From contig OZ219748.1 of assembly GCA_964291335.2 (NCBI GenBank), positions 124,001 through 188,000 of the forward strand: 64,000 bases of DNA, given 5' to 3'. How positions within the stretch are numbered: the stretch's first letter is position 1; each line of letters begins with the position of its first letter. Origin of the DNA: G964291335 sp964291335. Its GTDB lineage: Bacteria; Chloroflexota; Dehalococcoidia; Lucifugimonadales; UBA3495. Below the pieces are notes generated by a model. The model did not search any database. It saw only the letters and a program-made list of their open reading frames with translations, and was not told the DNA's origin. Both the position numbers and the translations under genes were made by a program. Shown here one piece after another: positions 1-11,748 of the stretch.

Positions 1-459
1 GGGCCGATGATTCGCGAGGCGGACGCATCTCGGGTCAGCCGCTGGATTGGTGAAGCGGTGGAACAGGGCGCCAGAGTAGTAGCCGGCGGCGACCAGGAAG
101 GAACGCTTCATGTTCCAACAGTGGTTGCCGATGTGCTTCCGGAGATGCGCATTTCCCGGGAAGAGCTGTTCGGCCCGGCGGTAGCCGTAAGTTCCTTCAG
201 CGATATTGACCAGGCTATCGCCATGGCCAACGATTCGCGATTCGGTCTTTCGGCCGGTATTTTTACCCAGAATGTGGATTGGGCCATGCGCTTCGCCCGG
301 GAGGTACAGTCCGGCAACCTGCACATTAACTCGCACCCCCAATGGCGCGCTGACTTGATGCCCTATGGCGGTCTGAAGGACAGCGGTATGGGCAAGGAAG
401 GCCCCGGATATGCCATCGAGGAAATGACCGAGTTGAAGATGGTGGTATTTCATCTCTAA
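1..459 (+). CDS. Aldehyde dehydrogenase family protein, C-terminal part (cut by window start)
   Basis: The reading frame is open from base 1, so this is the last ~152 residues of a protein that starts before the window. The family oxidises aldehydes to acids with NAD(P)+. Visible family landmarks are a GPMI segment at the very start, the EELFGPAVAV strand of the catalytic domain, and the C-terminal MPYGGLKDSGMGKEGP block that closes the active site and oligomerisation arm. The catalytic Cys and the NAD-binding Rossmann part lie upstream and cannot be seen, so substrate class cannot be assigned. The next gene on the same strand follows after about 100 bases. Confidence 0.9.
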   Translation, partial: GPMIREADASRVSRWIGEAVEQGARVVAGGDQEGTLHVPTVVADVLPEMRISREELFGPAVAVSSFSDIDQAIAMANDSRFGLSAGIFTQNVDWAMRFAREVQSGNLHINSHPQWRADLMPYGGLKDSGMGKEGPGYAIEEMTELKMVVFHL

Positions 460-560
460 TCATCCGGGGGCGCCGATAACGGTTAACCGCGATACCCGGG
501 CCGGCCTGCTCACAGCGATAATTGGCCGGCCCGGGGCCGGGTTGCGCCGGAAGCAACCTG

Positions 561-1358
561 GTGAAGGTGGAAATACCCGGTAAAATTCAGACGAGGCCGG
601 GAAAGTTGCCAATCGAAATCAGAACCGAACCACCGCGAAGCGCCCTGGTAGTTACGCCGCATCCCGACGATGCCGAGGGTGGCTGCGGAGCGACCATGGC
701 CAAGTGGATTAAAGAGGCCGGCACGGAAGTCGTCGTGGTGCTGTGTACCAATGGAGACAAGGGGACAGCGGACCGCGCTTTGTGCCCGGAAGAGCTGGCC
801 AGAACCCGGGAACAGGAGCAACTTAATGCCGCGGCGTACCTGGGAGTTAAGGAAGTGGTGTTTCTGCGCCACCCGGATGGCGCTCTGGAAGATTCGCGGG
901 TTTTCCGCTCCGAAGTTGTCCGTGAAATTCGCCGTCATCGTCCCGAGTTGCTTTTTTGCATCGACCCCTTCCGGGTAAAGAACCACACCCACCGGGACCA
1001 CCGGATGAGCGGCCAGGTGGCTCTTGACGCCGCTTATTCCTATGCGTGGAGCTATTTATGCTTCCCGGAGCAAATTACGGAGGAAGGACTAAAGCCCCAC
1101 CGGGTAAAAGAGGCCTTGCTGTGGGGCACCGAGGATGCCGACGTTTTCATCGACGTTGCCGGATACCAGGCAGATAAGGCGGAATCTCTCGGCCGCCATG
1201 TCAGCCAGATGCGGCGGCGCACCCCGCAGGAGCGGATGGAACGGGTGGCGCAGGGATTGGCCAGGCAAGGGGAAAAAGCCGGTTTGAGTTACGCCGAAGG
1301 GTTTCGCCGGGTGGCTTTCGACCTGGGAACGCTGGAGTGGCGCCTGGCTAATTCCTGA
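561..1358 (+). CDS. LmbE/PIG-L family deacetylase (first copy)
   Basis: Zinc-dependent N-deacetylase-like fold. The metal/catalytic motif TPHPDDAEGG lies near the N-terminus and the second histidine motif HTHRDHRMSG about residue 150, as in the LmbE/PIG-L family that removes acetyl groups from sugar amides. Length (~265 aa) fits. The start is uncertain. A GTG at 561 has GGAAG seven bases ahead. A TTG at 606 has GAGG nine bases ahead and gives the most family-like N-terminus. A TTG at 522 is possible but lacks a good ribosome site. The substrate is unknown. A second, more MshB-like member is at 20485-21348. Confidence 0.88.
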   Translation: MKVEIPGKIQTRPGKLPIEIRTEPPRSALVVTPHPDDAEGGCGATMAKWIKEAGTEVVVVLCTNGDKGTADRALCPEELARTREQEQLNAAAYLGVKEVVFLRHPDGALEDSRVFRSEVVREIRRHRPELLFCIDPFRVKNHTHRDHRMSGQVALDAAYSYAWSYLCFPEQITEEGLKPHRVKEALLWGTEDADVFIDVAGYQADKAESLGRHVSQMRRRTPQERMERVAQGLARQGEKAGLSYAEGFRRVAFDLGTLEWRLANS

Positions 1359-1525
1359 TGGCGTTTTGTTTCGCTTGCCGGTTGCAGTCAGCTACGGCTG
1401 TTTCCTGCAGCATTGCCGAACCCGGCCGCTTTATCGATTGGCACAATGCCCCCGCGGGCAGGGTCATCTCTCGCGAGGGATAGATTGGCCCGGGCGACCG
1501 GTCGCTGCGGCAAAGGGGCTGGGCT

Positions 1526-1633
1526 GAGGAAAGCCCCCGGAGTGGTTACCGGTCGCTGGAACCAGGTATTGCTGGATTTCGCCCAGGTAGTTGGTGGAGG
1601 AAAGCCCCCGGAGCGGTTACCGGTCGCTGGAAC
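1526..1633. repeat. 37-bp direct repeat, two copies 71 bp apart
   Basis: Bases 1526-1562 and 1597-1633 are identical except for one base. The second copy carries the stop codon of the minus-strand nuclease gene, so the first copy looks like a duplication of that gene's 3' end. A shorter piece (ACCGGTCGCTG) occurs a third time near 1497. Between 1359 and 1525 I see nothing else except a GGGGCT/AGCCCC inverted repeat (1515-1537). Confidence 0.75.
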
Positions 1634-2354
1634 TGTCGGGCTGGGCCAGGGTTCCTTCCCCGGTGGACTCCACCCCCCAGGCGGGCAACAGCGCGCCGGA
1701 GTTGCTGCGGGCGATGGCCCGCATTACGTTGGCGATTATTCCGCTGTTCTTCCGAATCTTCTGCTGCCGGGCTTGGACAACAATCTCCGGGGTTTCGTCC
1801 AGCAAGCCCCACTGGGGCGGCACCCGGCTAACCGGCACTACCTCCCGCGGCGCTATGATGTAGTAATAGTCGGCCAGGTTGAGGAAGCGCTGGTCGTGGA
1901 ATTTTACGCTGAAAGCGTTGAGCCGGCACTGGTAAGCCGTCTCTTCCCGCAAGATTCGCTGGTAGTCTGCCAGGGCTGACCGGTAGGCTGGTTCCTGCTC
2001 CCAATCCTGACCGCCCTTTTGCTGGGCGTAGCCGGTGGCCTGGCGCAGGGTTTGGCGAGCCAGGCGGCCCCGGCGAATCAGGGGTTCACTGCGGGCTTTC
2101 AGGGCTTTCAGGTCCGCCAATGTGTGGTCATCTCGGGCGAAGTCCGCCCTGCTGGATTTCACCTCCACCACGTAAATGGTATTTCCCGGCCCCACAGCTG
2201 CCAGGTCCACCACTCGGCCACTTGGTCCCTCCATTCTGACTTCCATTCCGATGCAGTGGCAATGCGCCTGTTGGTATAGCCACTCCCAGGCCGACCACTT
2301 CAGCGAATAAGTAAGCTGGCTCTCGCTGCCTCGCTTGAACATTGCAGTTTCCAC
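1617..2354 (-). CDS. PD-(D/E)XK-like nuclease domain protein (MmcB-like)
   Basis: About 245 aa, basic. Residues ~45-85 contain GRVVDLAAVGPGNTIYVVEV followed by KSSRADFARDD. An Asp followed 15-20 residues later by E-x-K is the core of the PD-(D/E)XK nuclease fold, and the EVKSSRADF stretch resembles MmcB-type DNA-repair proteins and Mrr-like endonucleases. This is family-level recognition only, and the target is unknown. The gene stands alone between unrelated neighbours. The GTG start at 2354 has an AAGGGCGG just upstream, and an ATG at 2342 with GGAA ahead is equally plausible. Its 3' end lies in the 37-bp direct repeat. Confidence 0.6.
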   Translation of the reverse strand: METAMFKRGSESQLTYSLKWSAWEWLYQQAHCHCIGMEVRMEGPSGRVVDLAAVGPGNTIYVVEVKSSRADFARDDHTLADLKALKARSEPLIRRGRLARQTLRQATGYAQQKGGQDWEQEPAYRSALADYQRILREETAYQCRLNAFSVKFHDQRFLNLADYYYIIAPREVVPVSRVPPQWGLLDETPEIVVQARQQKIRKNSGIIANVMRAIARSNSGALLPAWGVESTGEGTLAQPDSSSDR

Positions 2355-2491
2355 ACTGCCGCCCTTCTGGAGTGAAGGTAACCGGCCCTTGCAGCTTTAA
2401 TCGCGCGGGGGTGTCCCGATTGACCGGCGAACCTGGAAGATACGCCGGAAGCCATCCTGACGCCGCTGTCAGCGTTGCGATTACCGTCGGG

Positions 2492-3514
2492 TTAACCGTA
2501 TTCCTGCAGCCGGCTAATGACCTGACGCACTTGCTGCTCGGCGCTCTGGTTGGCAGCAGCGACGGAAAAACCGACTTCGTCCACCAGTCCGCCGTAGCGT
2601 TCCAGCAGCCGGTCAGCTATTTCAGCATAACGGCCAACCACGGCAAAGGCGTCCACCATTTCGTTACTGACCAGTGAAGCCATCTCCTGCCATTTTCCCT
2701 GCCGGGACATTTGGTGCAGCCGCTGTCCTACCTCGTGAAATCCGTGGCATTCCAGCACTGGCCGGTATGCGGGAGTAGAGGCATAGAAAGCTATTCGCTG
2801 CCGAGCCTCCTGCCGGGCCGCCTCGACAGCCGGCTGGTCAGGGCCGGTAACTATAAACCCGCCGCCCTTCACGGCGATAGCTTCCGGGTCGCGGCCGGCC
2901 CTGGCGGCCCCCAGCGCGATGTTGGGTTTTACTACTTGCTTAACATAATCCGCCGAAGTAAAAGTATGCAGCGCCAGTCCGTTGCTTACTTCACCGGCTA
3001 CCCGGCAGTTGTAGGCATTCACCGCAGCATTCATAATTGGCGGCTGCGGGAATTCCCCGGGACCCGGGTTGAAAAAGGGAGTCATCAGGGAGAACCGGTA
3101 AAAGCGTCCGGCAAAGTTCAGCGGCTCACCGGTATCCCAGGCCCGCCAGATCGCTCGCAGGGCCTGAATATACTCGCGCAGTCGAGGCCCCGGAGATTCC
3201 CAGGCGGTGGAAAAACGCCGCTCAATGTGCCCCTTGACCTGGGTTCCCAGGCCCAGCCGGAAACGACCGCCGGACAAATCTTGTAAATCTCTGGCGGTAT
3301 AAGCCGTTACCATGGGAGAGCGGGGGAAAGCGATGGCTACATTCGTTGCCAGAGCAACGCGCGAAGTGGCGTTGGCCGCCAGCGTCAGGGCCACGAAAGG
3401 GTCGTGCCGGGTCTCGCTGGCCGAAACGCCATCATAGCCCATCCCTTCGGCCCACGCTGCTTCCGCGGCCACTGAACGGACACTCCGCGCTTTTAATGGA
3501 TAGCTTACCCGCAT
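2492..3514 (-). CDS. LLM-class F420-dependent oxidoreductase (TIGR03617-like)
   Basis: Bacterial-luciferase-like TIM barrel that uses F420 or flavin. After the start at 3514 the protein reads MRVSYPLKARSVRSVAAEAA, then GYDGVSASETRHDPF, the typical opening of the F420-linked TIGR03617 group, followed by a RVALATNVAIAFPRSP strand and the DLQDLSGGRFRLGLGTQV cofactor-binding block. I chose the ATG at 3514 (AGAGGA just upstream) because it gives the family N-terminus. ATG 3541 and TTG 3556 are in frame. It lies directly downstream of the pterin dehydratase gene and is probably co-transcribed with it. Substrate unknown. Confidence 0.85.
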   Translation of the reverse strand: MRVSYPLKARSVRSVAAEAAWAEGMGYDGVSASETRHDPFVALTLAANATSRVALATNVAIAFPRSPMVTAYTARDLQDLSGGRFRLGLGTQVKGHIERRFSTAWESPGPRLREYIQALRAIWRAWDTGEPLNFAGRFYRFSLMTPFFNPGPGEFPQPPIMNAAVNAYNCRVAGEVSNGLALHTFTSADYVKQVVKPNIALGAARAGRDPEAIAVKGGGFIVTGPDQPAVEAARQEARQRIAFYASTPAYRPVLECHGFHEVGQRLHQMSRQGKWQEMASLVSNEMVDAFAVVGRYAEIADRLLERYGGLVDEVGFSVAAANQSAEQQVRQVISRLQEYG

Positions 3515-3557
3515 AGTTCCTCTGCTGCCGCTCCCGTTCATCGGCTCCGTGGGCAAC

Positions 3558-3917
3558 TTACCCGGTGGCGGAAGCCACTTCCCGGTAAAGCTGGTCGGTC
3601 TTGGCGGCCATAATGAAATCGTTGCGGTGCAAATTGCGAATCTTGTGCGTCCACCAGGTTACGCCCACGCTGCCCCACTCGGTAACCAGCCTGGGGTGGT
3701 GCCCCTCTGTCTCAGCCAAAGCGCCCACGTCGTTGGTAAAAGCCAGGGCCTCCTGAAAGTTCCGAAACCGGAAAACCCGCTCCAGCCTGGGAATGCCGGC
3801 TTCATCCCGCAGCGCCCATTCGCGCACAGCGGGATGCAAATCAGCAATCTCCGGCTCAGTAACCGAAGGCGAATCGCGACGGCAAGCCACACATTTCTCC
3901 TGGTAAAGTTGCTTCAT
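3558..3917 (-). CDS. 4a-hydroxytetrahydrobiopterin dehydratase (pterin-4a-carbinolamine dehydratase)
   Basis: 119 aa, normal for the family. The enzyme dehydrates 4a-hydroxy-tetrahydropterin, and relatives also act in molybdopterin metabolism. The active-site motif E-x-x-HHP (ETEGHHPRLV) followed by WGSVGVTWWTHKIRNLHRND matches the family. The N-terminus carries a CVAC pair, seen in some prokaryotic members. The start at 3917 is fixed by a strong GGAGGA ribosome site seven bases ahead. An aromatic amino acid hydroxylase is not in the window, so the pterin substrate is open. Confidence 0.93.
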   Translation of the reverse strand: MKQLYQEKCVACRRDSPSVTEPEIADLHPAVREWALRDEAGIPRLERVFRFRNFQEALAFTNDVGALAETEGHHPRLVTEWGSVGVTWWTHKIRNLHRNDFIMAAKTDQLYREVASATG

Positions 3918-4073
3918 CGCTCCTCCTGCTCTGATGGCATTCCTCATTTTAGCATACCGGCCCGGTTGTTCTTGACATAATGGCTTTTCAATACTGATGG
4001 GCCGCCTTGAACCATACGATAGACGGCTTGAGCTTCTTGTGGATACAGGAGTATAGTCATTGCCGTTAACACT

Positions 4074-4934
4074 GTGAATAGAGAGGCAGGCATCGTGTTG
4101 TTCGGCGCAATTACCAATTCCTGGCGCCGCCATTTGGCGGCGCAGGGTTTAGCCGAGTTAGTCGCTGAGGCGGAGGCGCGCGGTTCTCGTCATATAGAAT
4201 TGCGGCAAACCTGTCTGGGCGACTGTGAATCCGGTGAAGGGCCGGATTGGCGGCCCAACCTGGCCGGCCTGCAAGCCCTTGCCGACCAGTTTCCGGCGCT
4301 GGGCTTTGATTTGGCTATGGCCCTGCCCTGTTTGTCTGCGGCGGTGGCCCCCTCCGGAGCGCAGTTTCAGATGGCATTGGCGGCAGCCGGAATCGTGGGG
4401 CGGGATGCCCCGCAGCTCAGGCTGGTGGACCCGGACGCTGCCGGCCCGGCCTGGCAAACGGCGGCGGACCTGCCCGAAACGGCCCTGGGCCTGGCCGACC
4501 TGGCCCGGGAAGCCGCCGGACAGGGAATTGTTCTGTCCCTCGAAAACTCCGGTCAGCCCATTGCAAGTATGACTATGCTGGTGCGGGAGTGTCGTAACCG
4601 CCTTACCCCAGAGGAAGGCGCTTACCTGGGGCTTTGCCCTGACCCGACCAACCAGCTGCGGCGTTTCCCGGACAGCGACCCTTTGGGAGACCTGGCGGCC
4701 GTGCCGCTGGATATGCTGAAGATAGTGCATTTTAAGCAAACCCGCCAGGGAGAGCCTTTTCCTGCGGTGGACACGGGGGACCTGGACTGCGGCGAGATGC
4801 TGCGCCTGCTGGAGGCCAGAAACTACCGGGGCCCGGCAATCATGGAGATTCCGCCCCATCCTGAAGTCTTCGCGAACCTTTCCGCCAGCTATGCGTTTCT
4901 CTGCGCTGCCTCTGGCCGGCGGGACACCGCATGA
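4074..4934 (+). CDS. Sugar phosphate isomerase/epimerase-like TIM-barrel protein
   Basis: 286 aa with the xylose-isomerase/AP-endonuclease-2 barrel pattern: RHIELRQTC near strand 2, GIVLSLENSG (metal-binding Glu region) about residue 150, LGLCPDPTNQ, then MLKIVHFKQT (metal-binding His) and GPAIMEIPPHPE near the C-terminus. These are the usual divalent-metal ligands of the fold. The exact substrate cannot be read from sequence. The stop overlaps the argH start (ATGA), so the two are translationally coupled. The GTG start at 4074 is preceded by the 156-base divergent gap with the dehydratase gene. Confidence 0.75.
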   Translation: MNREAGIVLFGAITNSWRRHLAAQGLAELVAEAEARGSRHIELRQTCLGDCESGEGPDWRPNLAGLQALADQFPALGFDLAMALPCLSAAVAPSGAQFQMALAAAGIVGRDAPQLRLVDPDAAGPAWQTAADLPETALGLADLAREAAGQGIVLSLENSGQPIASMTMLVRECRNRLTPEEGAYLGLCPDPTNQLRRFPDSDPLGDLAAVPLDMLKIVHFKQTRQGEPFPAVDTGDLDCGEMLRLLEARNYRGPAIMEIPPHPEVFANLSASYAFLCAASGRRDTA

Positions 4935-6280
4935 ACGACTTCAGCAGCTACACCGTATCCCTTCACTACGACCAGCGTCTGTATCGTCAGGACATCGCCG
5001 GGTCCATCGCCCATGCCCGGATGCTGGCCCGTCAGAACATCATTCCGGCGGAAGATGCCGATGCTATCGTGCAGGGTTTACAGGAGGTTCAGACCGAGAT
5101 TGAGTCGGGCGTCTTCCCATGGGACGAATCCCTTGAAGACCTGCACATGAACATCGAGCGGCGCTTGACCGAACTGATCGGCCCGGCTGGCGGCCGGCTG
5201 CACACCGGCCGTTCCCGTAACGACCAGATTGCCGTTGATATGCGGCTTTACGCCCGGCAGTCAATCAAGGACACGGTCGCCGGGTTGAGACATGTTCAGG
5301 AAAGTCTGCTGACCCTGGCTGATAAATACAGCGATGCGCTGATGCCCGGTTATACCCACTTGCAGCGAGCTCAACCGGTCTTGTTCGCCCACCACCTGCT
5401 GGCTTATTTTCAGATGTTTCACCGGGATGCGGCCCGTTTTCAGGACGGTTACCGCCGCGTGGATGTTCTTCCCCTGGGCAGCGGAGCCCTGGCCGGCGTG
5501 CCTTACCCGACCGACCGGGAGTTTCTGGCCCGGCAGCTGGGTTTCAGCCAGATTAGCGCCAACAGTATGGATGCCGTTTCAGACCGGGATTATCTGCTGG
5601 AATACCAGGCCGCCGCCGCAATCTGTATGATGCACCTGTCCCGCCTCGCTGAAGAGCTGATTATCTGGTCCAGCCAGGAGTTCGGCTTTATTCGCCTGGC
5701 GGATGCATTCACCACCGGCAGCAGCATTATGCCCCAGAAACGCAACCCGGACTTTGCTGAATTGGCGCGTGGCAAAACTGGCCGGGTGTATGGTCATCTG
5801 ATGGCTTTGCTTACCCTGATGAAGGCCTTGCCCCTGACGTATAACCGCGACCTGCAGGAGGACAAGGAAGGTTTTTTCGATACGGTGGATACTCTGTCCG
5901 CTACGCTGGAGGTGTTTCGGGGGATGCTGCCGGGCATCACCCTGGACGTGGGCCGGGTTTCCCTGGCCGCAGAGGATAGCTATATGCTGGCAACCGATTT
6001 GGCCGATTACCTGGTGGGCAAGGGGGTGCCTTTCCGGGAAGCACATGGTGTTTTGCGGCGGCTATGCAGTTACTGTGAAACTGAAGGCCGGCGGCTGCAG
6101 GAACTTTCCCTCGCCGATTACAAACGGTTTTCGCCCTGCTTTGACCGGGAAGTCTATGCCATTACCGCCGCCGCCGCCGCGGCGGCGCGGGATAACCCGG
6201 GCGGCACCGCCCCCAACCAGGTGGCGGCATCGCTCCGTCAGGCCTGGCAGGCCCTGCGGGAGGCAGCCGATGGCGGCTGA
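4931..6280 (+). CDS. argH: Argininosuccinate lyase
   Basis: 449 aa, full length. Splits argininosuccinate to arginine and fumarate, the last step of arginine synthesis. Family landmarks: HMNIERRL and GRLHTGRSRNDQ in the first third, TPGYTHLQ-like MPGYTHLQRAQP, and the signature loop GSSIMPQKRNPD with the catalytic Ser at about residue 272. ATG start overlaps the previous gene by four bases and the 3' end overlaps rpe by eleven bases, indicating one transcription unit with two non-arginine genes. No other arg gene is in the window. Confidence 0.97.
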   Translation: MNDFSSYTVSLHYDQRLYRQDIAGSIAHARMLARQNIIPAEDADAIVQGLQEVQTEIESGVFPWDESLEDLHMNIERRLTELIGPAGGRLHTGRSRNDQIAVDMRLYARQSIKDTVAGLRHVQESLLTLADKYSDALMPGYTHLQRAQPVLFAHHLLAYFQMFHRDAARFQDGYRRVDVLPLGSGALAGVPYPTDREFLARQLGFSQISANSMDAVSDRDYLLEYQAAAAICMMHLSRLAEELIIWSSQEFGFIRLADAFTTGSSIMPQKRNPDFAELARGKTGRVYGHLMALLTLMKALPLTYNRDLQEDKEGFFDTVDTLSATLEVFRGMLPGITLDVGRVSLAAEDSYMLATDLADYLVGKGVPFREAHGVLRRLCSYCETEGRRLQELSLADYKRFSPCFDREVYAITAAAAAAARDNPGGTAPNQVAASLRQAWQALREAADGG

Positions 6281-6959
6281 CGCGCAAATTCAGATTGCTC
6301 CGTCAATTCTGGCGGCTGACTTCGGCAACCTGGGTCGTCAGGTGGAAGAGGTAAGCGCAGCCGGGGCCGACCTGATTCATGTGGATGTTATGGACGGTCG
6401 GTTTGTCCCCAACATTTCCTTTGGTGAACCAGTGCTGGACGCAGTGCGGCGGCACACGCAGCTGCCCCTGAATATTCACCTGATGATTGAGGAGCCGGGC
6501 AGCTTGATGTCCGGCTTTCTTAAGTCTGCTACCGACCAGGTGATTATTCACGCAGAGGCTTGTACCCACTTGCACCGCGCCGTTACGCGGATAAAAGAGG
6601 AAGGAGCGCAGGCCGGCGTAGCCTTGAACCCCGGCACCCCGGCGGCCGCCGTGTCGGAAGTGCTGCCCTTGCTGGACATTGTCCTGGTTATGACGGTTAA
6701 CCCCGGTTTTGGCGGTCAGAGCTTCATCCCGGCGGCGCTGGATAAAGTGCGTCGGCTGCGAGGGATGATTGAAGCCAACGGGTATGCCGCCCGGGTAGAG
6801 GTGGACGGGGGAATAAAGGCGGATTATACCGCCAGAGATTCGGTCAAAGCCGGGGCAACCATCCTGGTGGCTGGCACCGCCATTTTCAACCCCGATGAAA
6901 CGCCAGCAGCAGCGTTGCGGAAGCTGCGTGGTTGTATTTGCGGGCTGCCGAGCGGCTGA
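6270..6959 (+). CDS. rpe: Ribulose-phosphate 3-epimerase
   Basis: 229 aa. Interconverts ribulose-5-phosphate and xylulose-5-phosphate in the pentose phosphate/Calvin pathways. Starts IAPSILAADFGNLG, then HVDVMDGRFVPNISFG (metal ligands His/Asp), LNIHLMIEEP, MTVNPGFGGQ and EVDGGIKADYT, all diagnostic. The ATG at 6270 is chosen because it has GGGAGG ahead and gives the family N-terminus. The frame is open further upstream but overlaps argH there. Confidence 0.97.
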   Translation: MAADAQIQIAPSILAADFGNLGRQVEEVSAAGADLIHVDVMDGRFVPNISFGEPVLDAVRRHTQLPLNIHLMIEEPGSLMSGFLKSATDQVIIHAEACTHLHRAVTRIKEEGAQAGVALNPGTPAAAVSEVLPLLDIVLVMTVNPGFGGQSFIPAALDKVRRLRGMIEANGYAARVEVDGGIKADYTARDSVKAGATILVAGTAIFNPDETPAAALRKLRGCICGLPSG

Positions 6960-7071
6960 CCGGTGGCAGATATTATACCGCCGCCGGTTCACGCTGGCAG
7001 CCAGCCCCTGATTGCCGGCGGCTCCACTGTCGGGATCCCCGATTATCCCGGTGGCCCGGAGCAAAACCGGC

Positions 7072-7275
7072 TCAGGCGGCTGTCCGGCCCCGCCGACGCG
7101 GCGGCTTGCTCAAAGTCCGCAGACAGCGGCTGCAAATCTTGACCTTTTGCACCTTGCCGCCCAACAGAATGGTCTGCTTGTGAACGTTGGCCTTGAATCG
7201 GGTCTTGGTGTGCCGGTTAGAATGGCTGACGTTACTGCCCGACATACCGGCTTTCTGGCAAATCTGACATTGCAT
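7072..7275 (-). CDS. rpmB: 50S ribosomal protein L28
   Basis: 67 aa. Starts MQCQICQKAGMSGSNVSHSN, with the C-x-x-C pair and VSHSNRHTKTRFKANVH block of L28, and ends with a second pair KICSRCLRTL, so it is the zinc-binding (C+) form. It is solitary here, convergent with rpe, and 65 bases left of the repeat-bounded cassette that begins at 7341. Confidence 0.95.
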   Translation of the reverse strand: MQCQICQKAGMSGSNVSHSNRHTKTRFKANVHKQTILLGGKVQKVKICSRCLRTLSKPPRRRGRTAA

Positions 7276-7350
7276 TGCTGAATGACGTCCTTTAAGTTGT
7301 TACACAGGTTACCATATCTGAAGCGGCCGGACAACCTTGACGTTCCACTG

Positions 7351-7380
7351 GCATTCCCAACATGCGTTGGTAAAGTGTAT
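7351..7380 (+). repeat. Left imperfect terminal inverted repeat
   Basis: Begins GCATTCCCAA directly after the left direct repeat and pairs in inverse orientation with 11611-11640. Differences are one substitution and small gaps (CA, TG, AAAG). A possible -10 (TATAAC, 7378-7383) overlaps its inner end. Confidence 0.5.
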
Positions 7381-7630
7381 AACCGGGTTTGCCGTGAAAT
7401 CAGACCGCCGGGAGGCAGCAGCATGGCGCCAAACCCGGAGCATACCGGGACGGGAGGCAATGCCTCCGCTGCGGAGCCAACTGGCGGCCCAAATACGGAC
7501 GCTCCCGCAGCCGGCAGACTTACCGTTGCGGCCAGCGCCACTACCACTTCGTCCCGGGAACCGGGCGTCCCCACCAGCCGGAGCAAATAAAAGCCCGGGC
7601 CGCCGGGGTATTCCCCCGCCGGAACTTCTC

Positions 7631-7639
7631 TGCTAAAAT
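7631..7639 (+). promoter_or_regulatory. Possible extended -10 element for the surface-protein gene
   Basis: TGCTAAAAT fits an extended -10 (TGn plus TAAAAT). No good -35 is visible. It would start transcription near 7646, about 60 bases before the ATG at 7708. Confidence 0.35.
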
Positions 7640-7707
7640 CCATAGCCGCAACCAGCAGACGGGAACCGGGCTGCTTCAACCAAACCAATACCCTGACGAG
7701 GTAAGCT

Positions 7708-11476
<3,769 letters not shown>

Positions 11477-11513
11477 GCCGGGCGACTGGACTGACCGGTG
11501 GGCATGCCGGGTT

Positions 11514-11535
11514 CCGCCCGATACGCTTCGGGCGG
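11514..11535 (+). terminator. GC-rich hairpin after the surface-protein gene
   Basis: CCGCCCGA and TCGGGCGG form a perfect 8-bp stem with a 6-base loop, 38 bases past the stop codon. No T run follows, so it is only a possible terminator or mRNA 3' end stabiliser. Confidence 0.4.
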
Positions 11536-11610
11536 CCCGGCAGTCCCCGGGCCGGTTCCCGGCGGCGGCCCGACTGGCCCGGGCCAGCCCGTAACCGCCG
11601 CCGCAGCGTA

Positions 11611-11640
11611 AAGGGATACACCAACACGCATTGGGAATAC
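11611..11640 (-). repeat. Right imperfect terminal inverted repeat
   Basis: Read backwards it begins GTATTCCCAA and matches the left repeat at 7351-7380. It ends exactly where the right copy of CGTTCCACTG (11641-11650) begins. Confidence 0.5.
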
Positions 11641-11674
11641 CGTTCCACTGACAACCGCTGTTTTCATCCCTTTG

Positions 11675-11704
11675 TTGCGTCGAGAAGCGCCGCTGGGGCA
11701 TAAT
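11675..11704 (+). promoter_or_regulatory. Possible promoter of the cyclase gene
   Basis: TTGCGT (11675-11680), 18-base spacer, CATAAT (11699-11704). It lies outside the right boundary of the cassette, so the cyclase gene is expressed independently of it. Confidence 0.45.
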
Positions 11705-11748
11705 GCTGCCATTGCGGGCAATAATTTCATTAGCCGGGGGTATGCGCC

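Larger units (their letters stand above)
7276..7707. other. 432-base region without a convincing gene; left end of the cassette
   Basis: Holds the left 10-bp direct repeat (7341-7350), the left inverted repeat (7351-7380) and the leader of the surface-protein gene. A 55-codon frame at 7423-7590 has GGGAGG ahead but no recognisable product. An extended -10 (TGCTAAAAT, 7631-7639) lies 69 bases before the ATG at 7708. Confidence 0.6.

Noticed and set aside
1526..1633. GAGGAAAGC motif considered as part of an RNase P RNA
   Set aside because: The remaining conserved P RNA segments are absent and the space (~260 bases) is too small; it is a simple duplication.
7423..7590. 55-codon plus-strand frame with GGGAGG ahead
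   Set aside because: Low-complexity product with no family resemblance; kept only as a note on the leader region.
7110..7688. Minus-strand frame of 192 codons across the left end of the cassette
   Set aside because: Overlaps rpmB by 166 bases in another frame on the same strand, has no recognisable domain and no good ribosome site.
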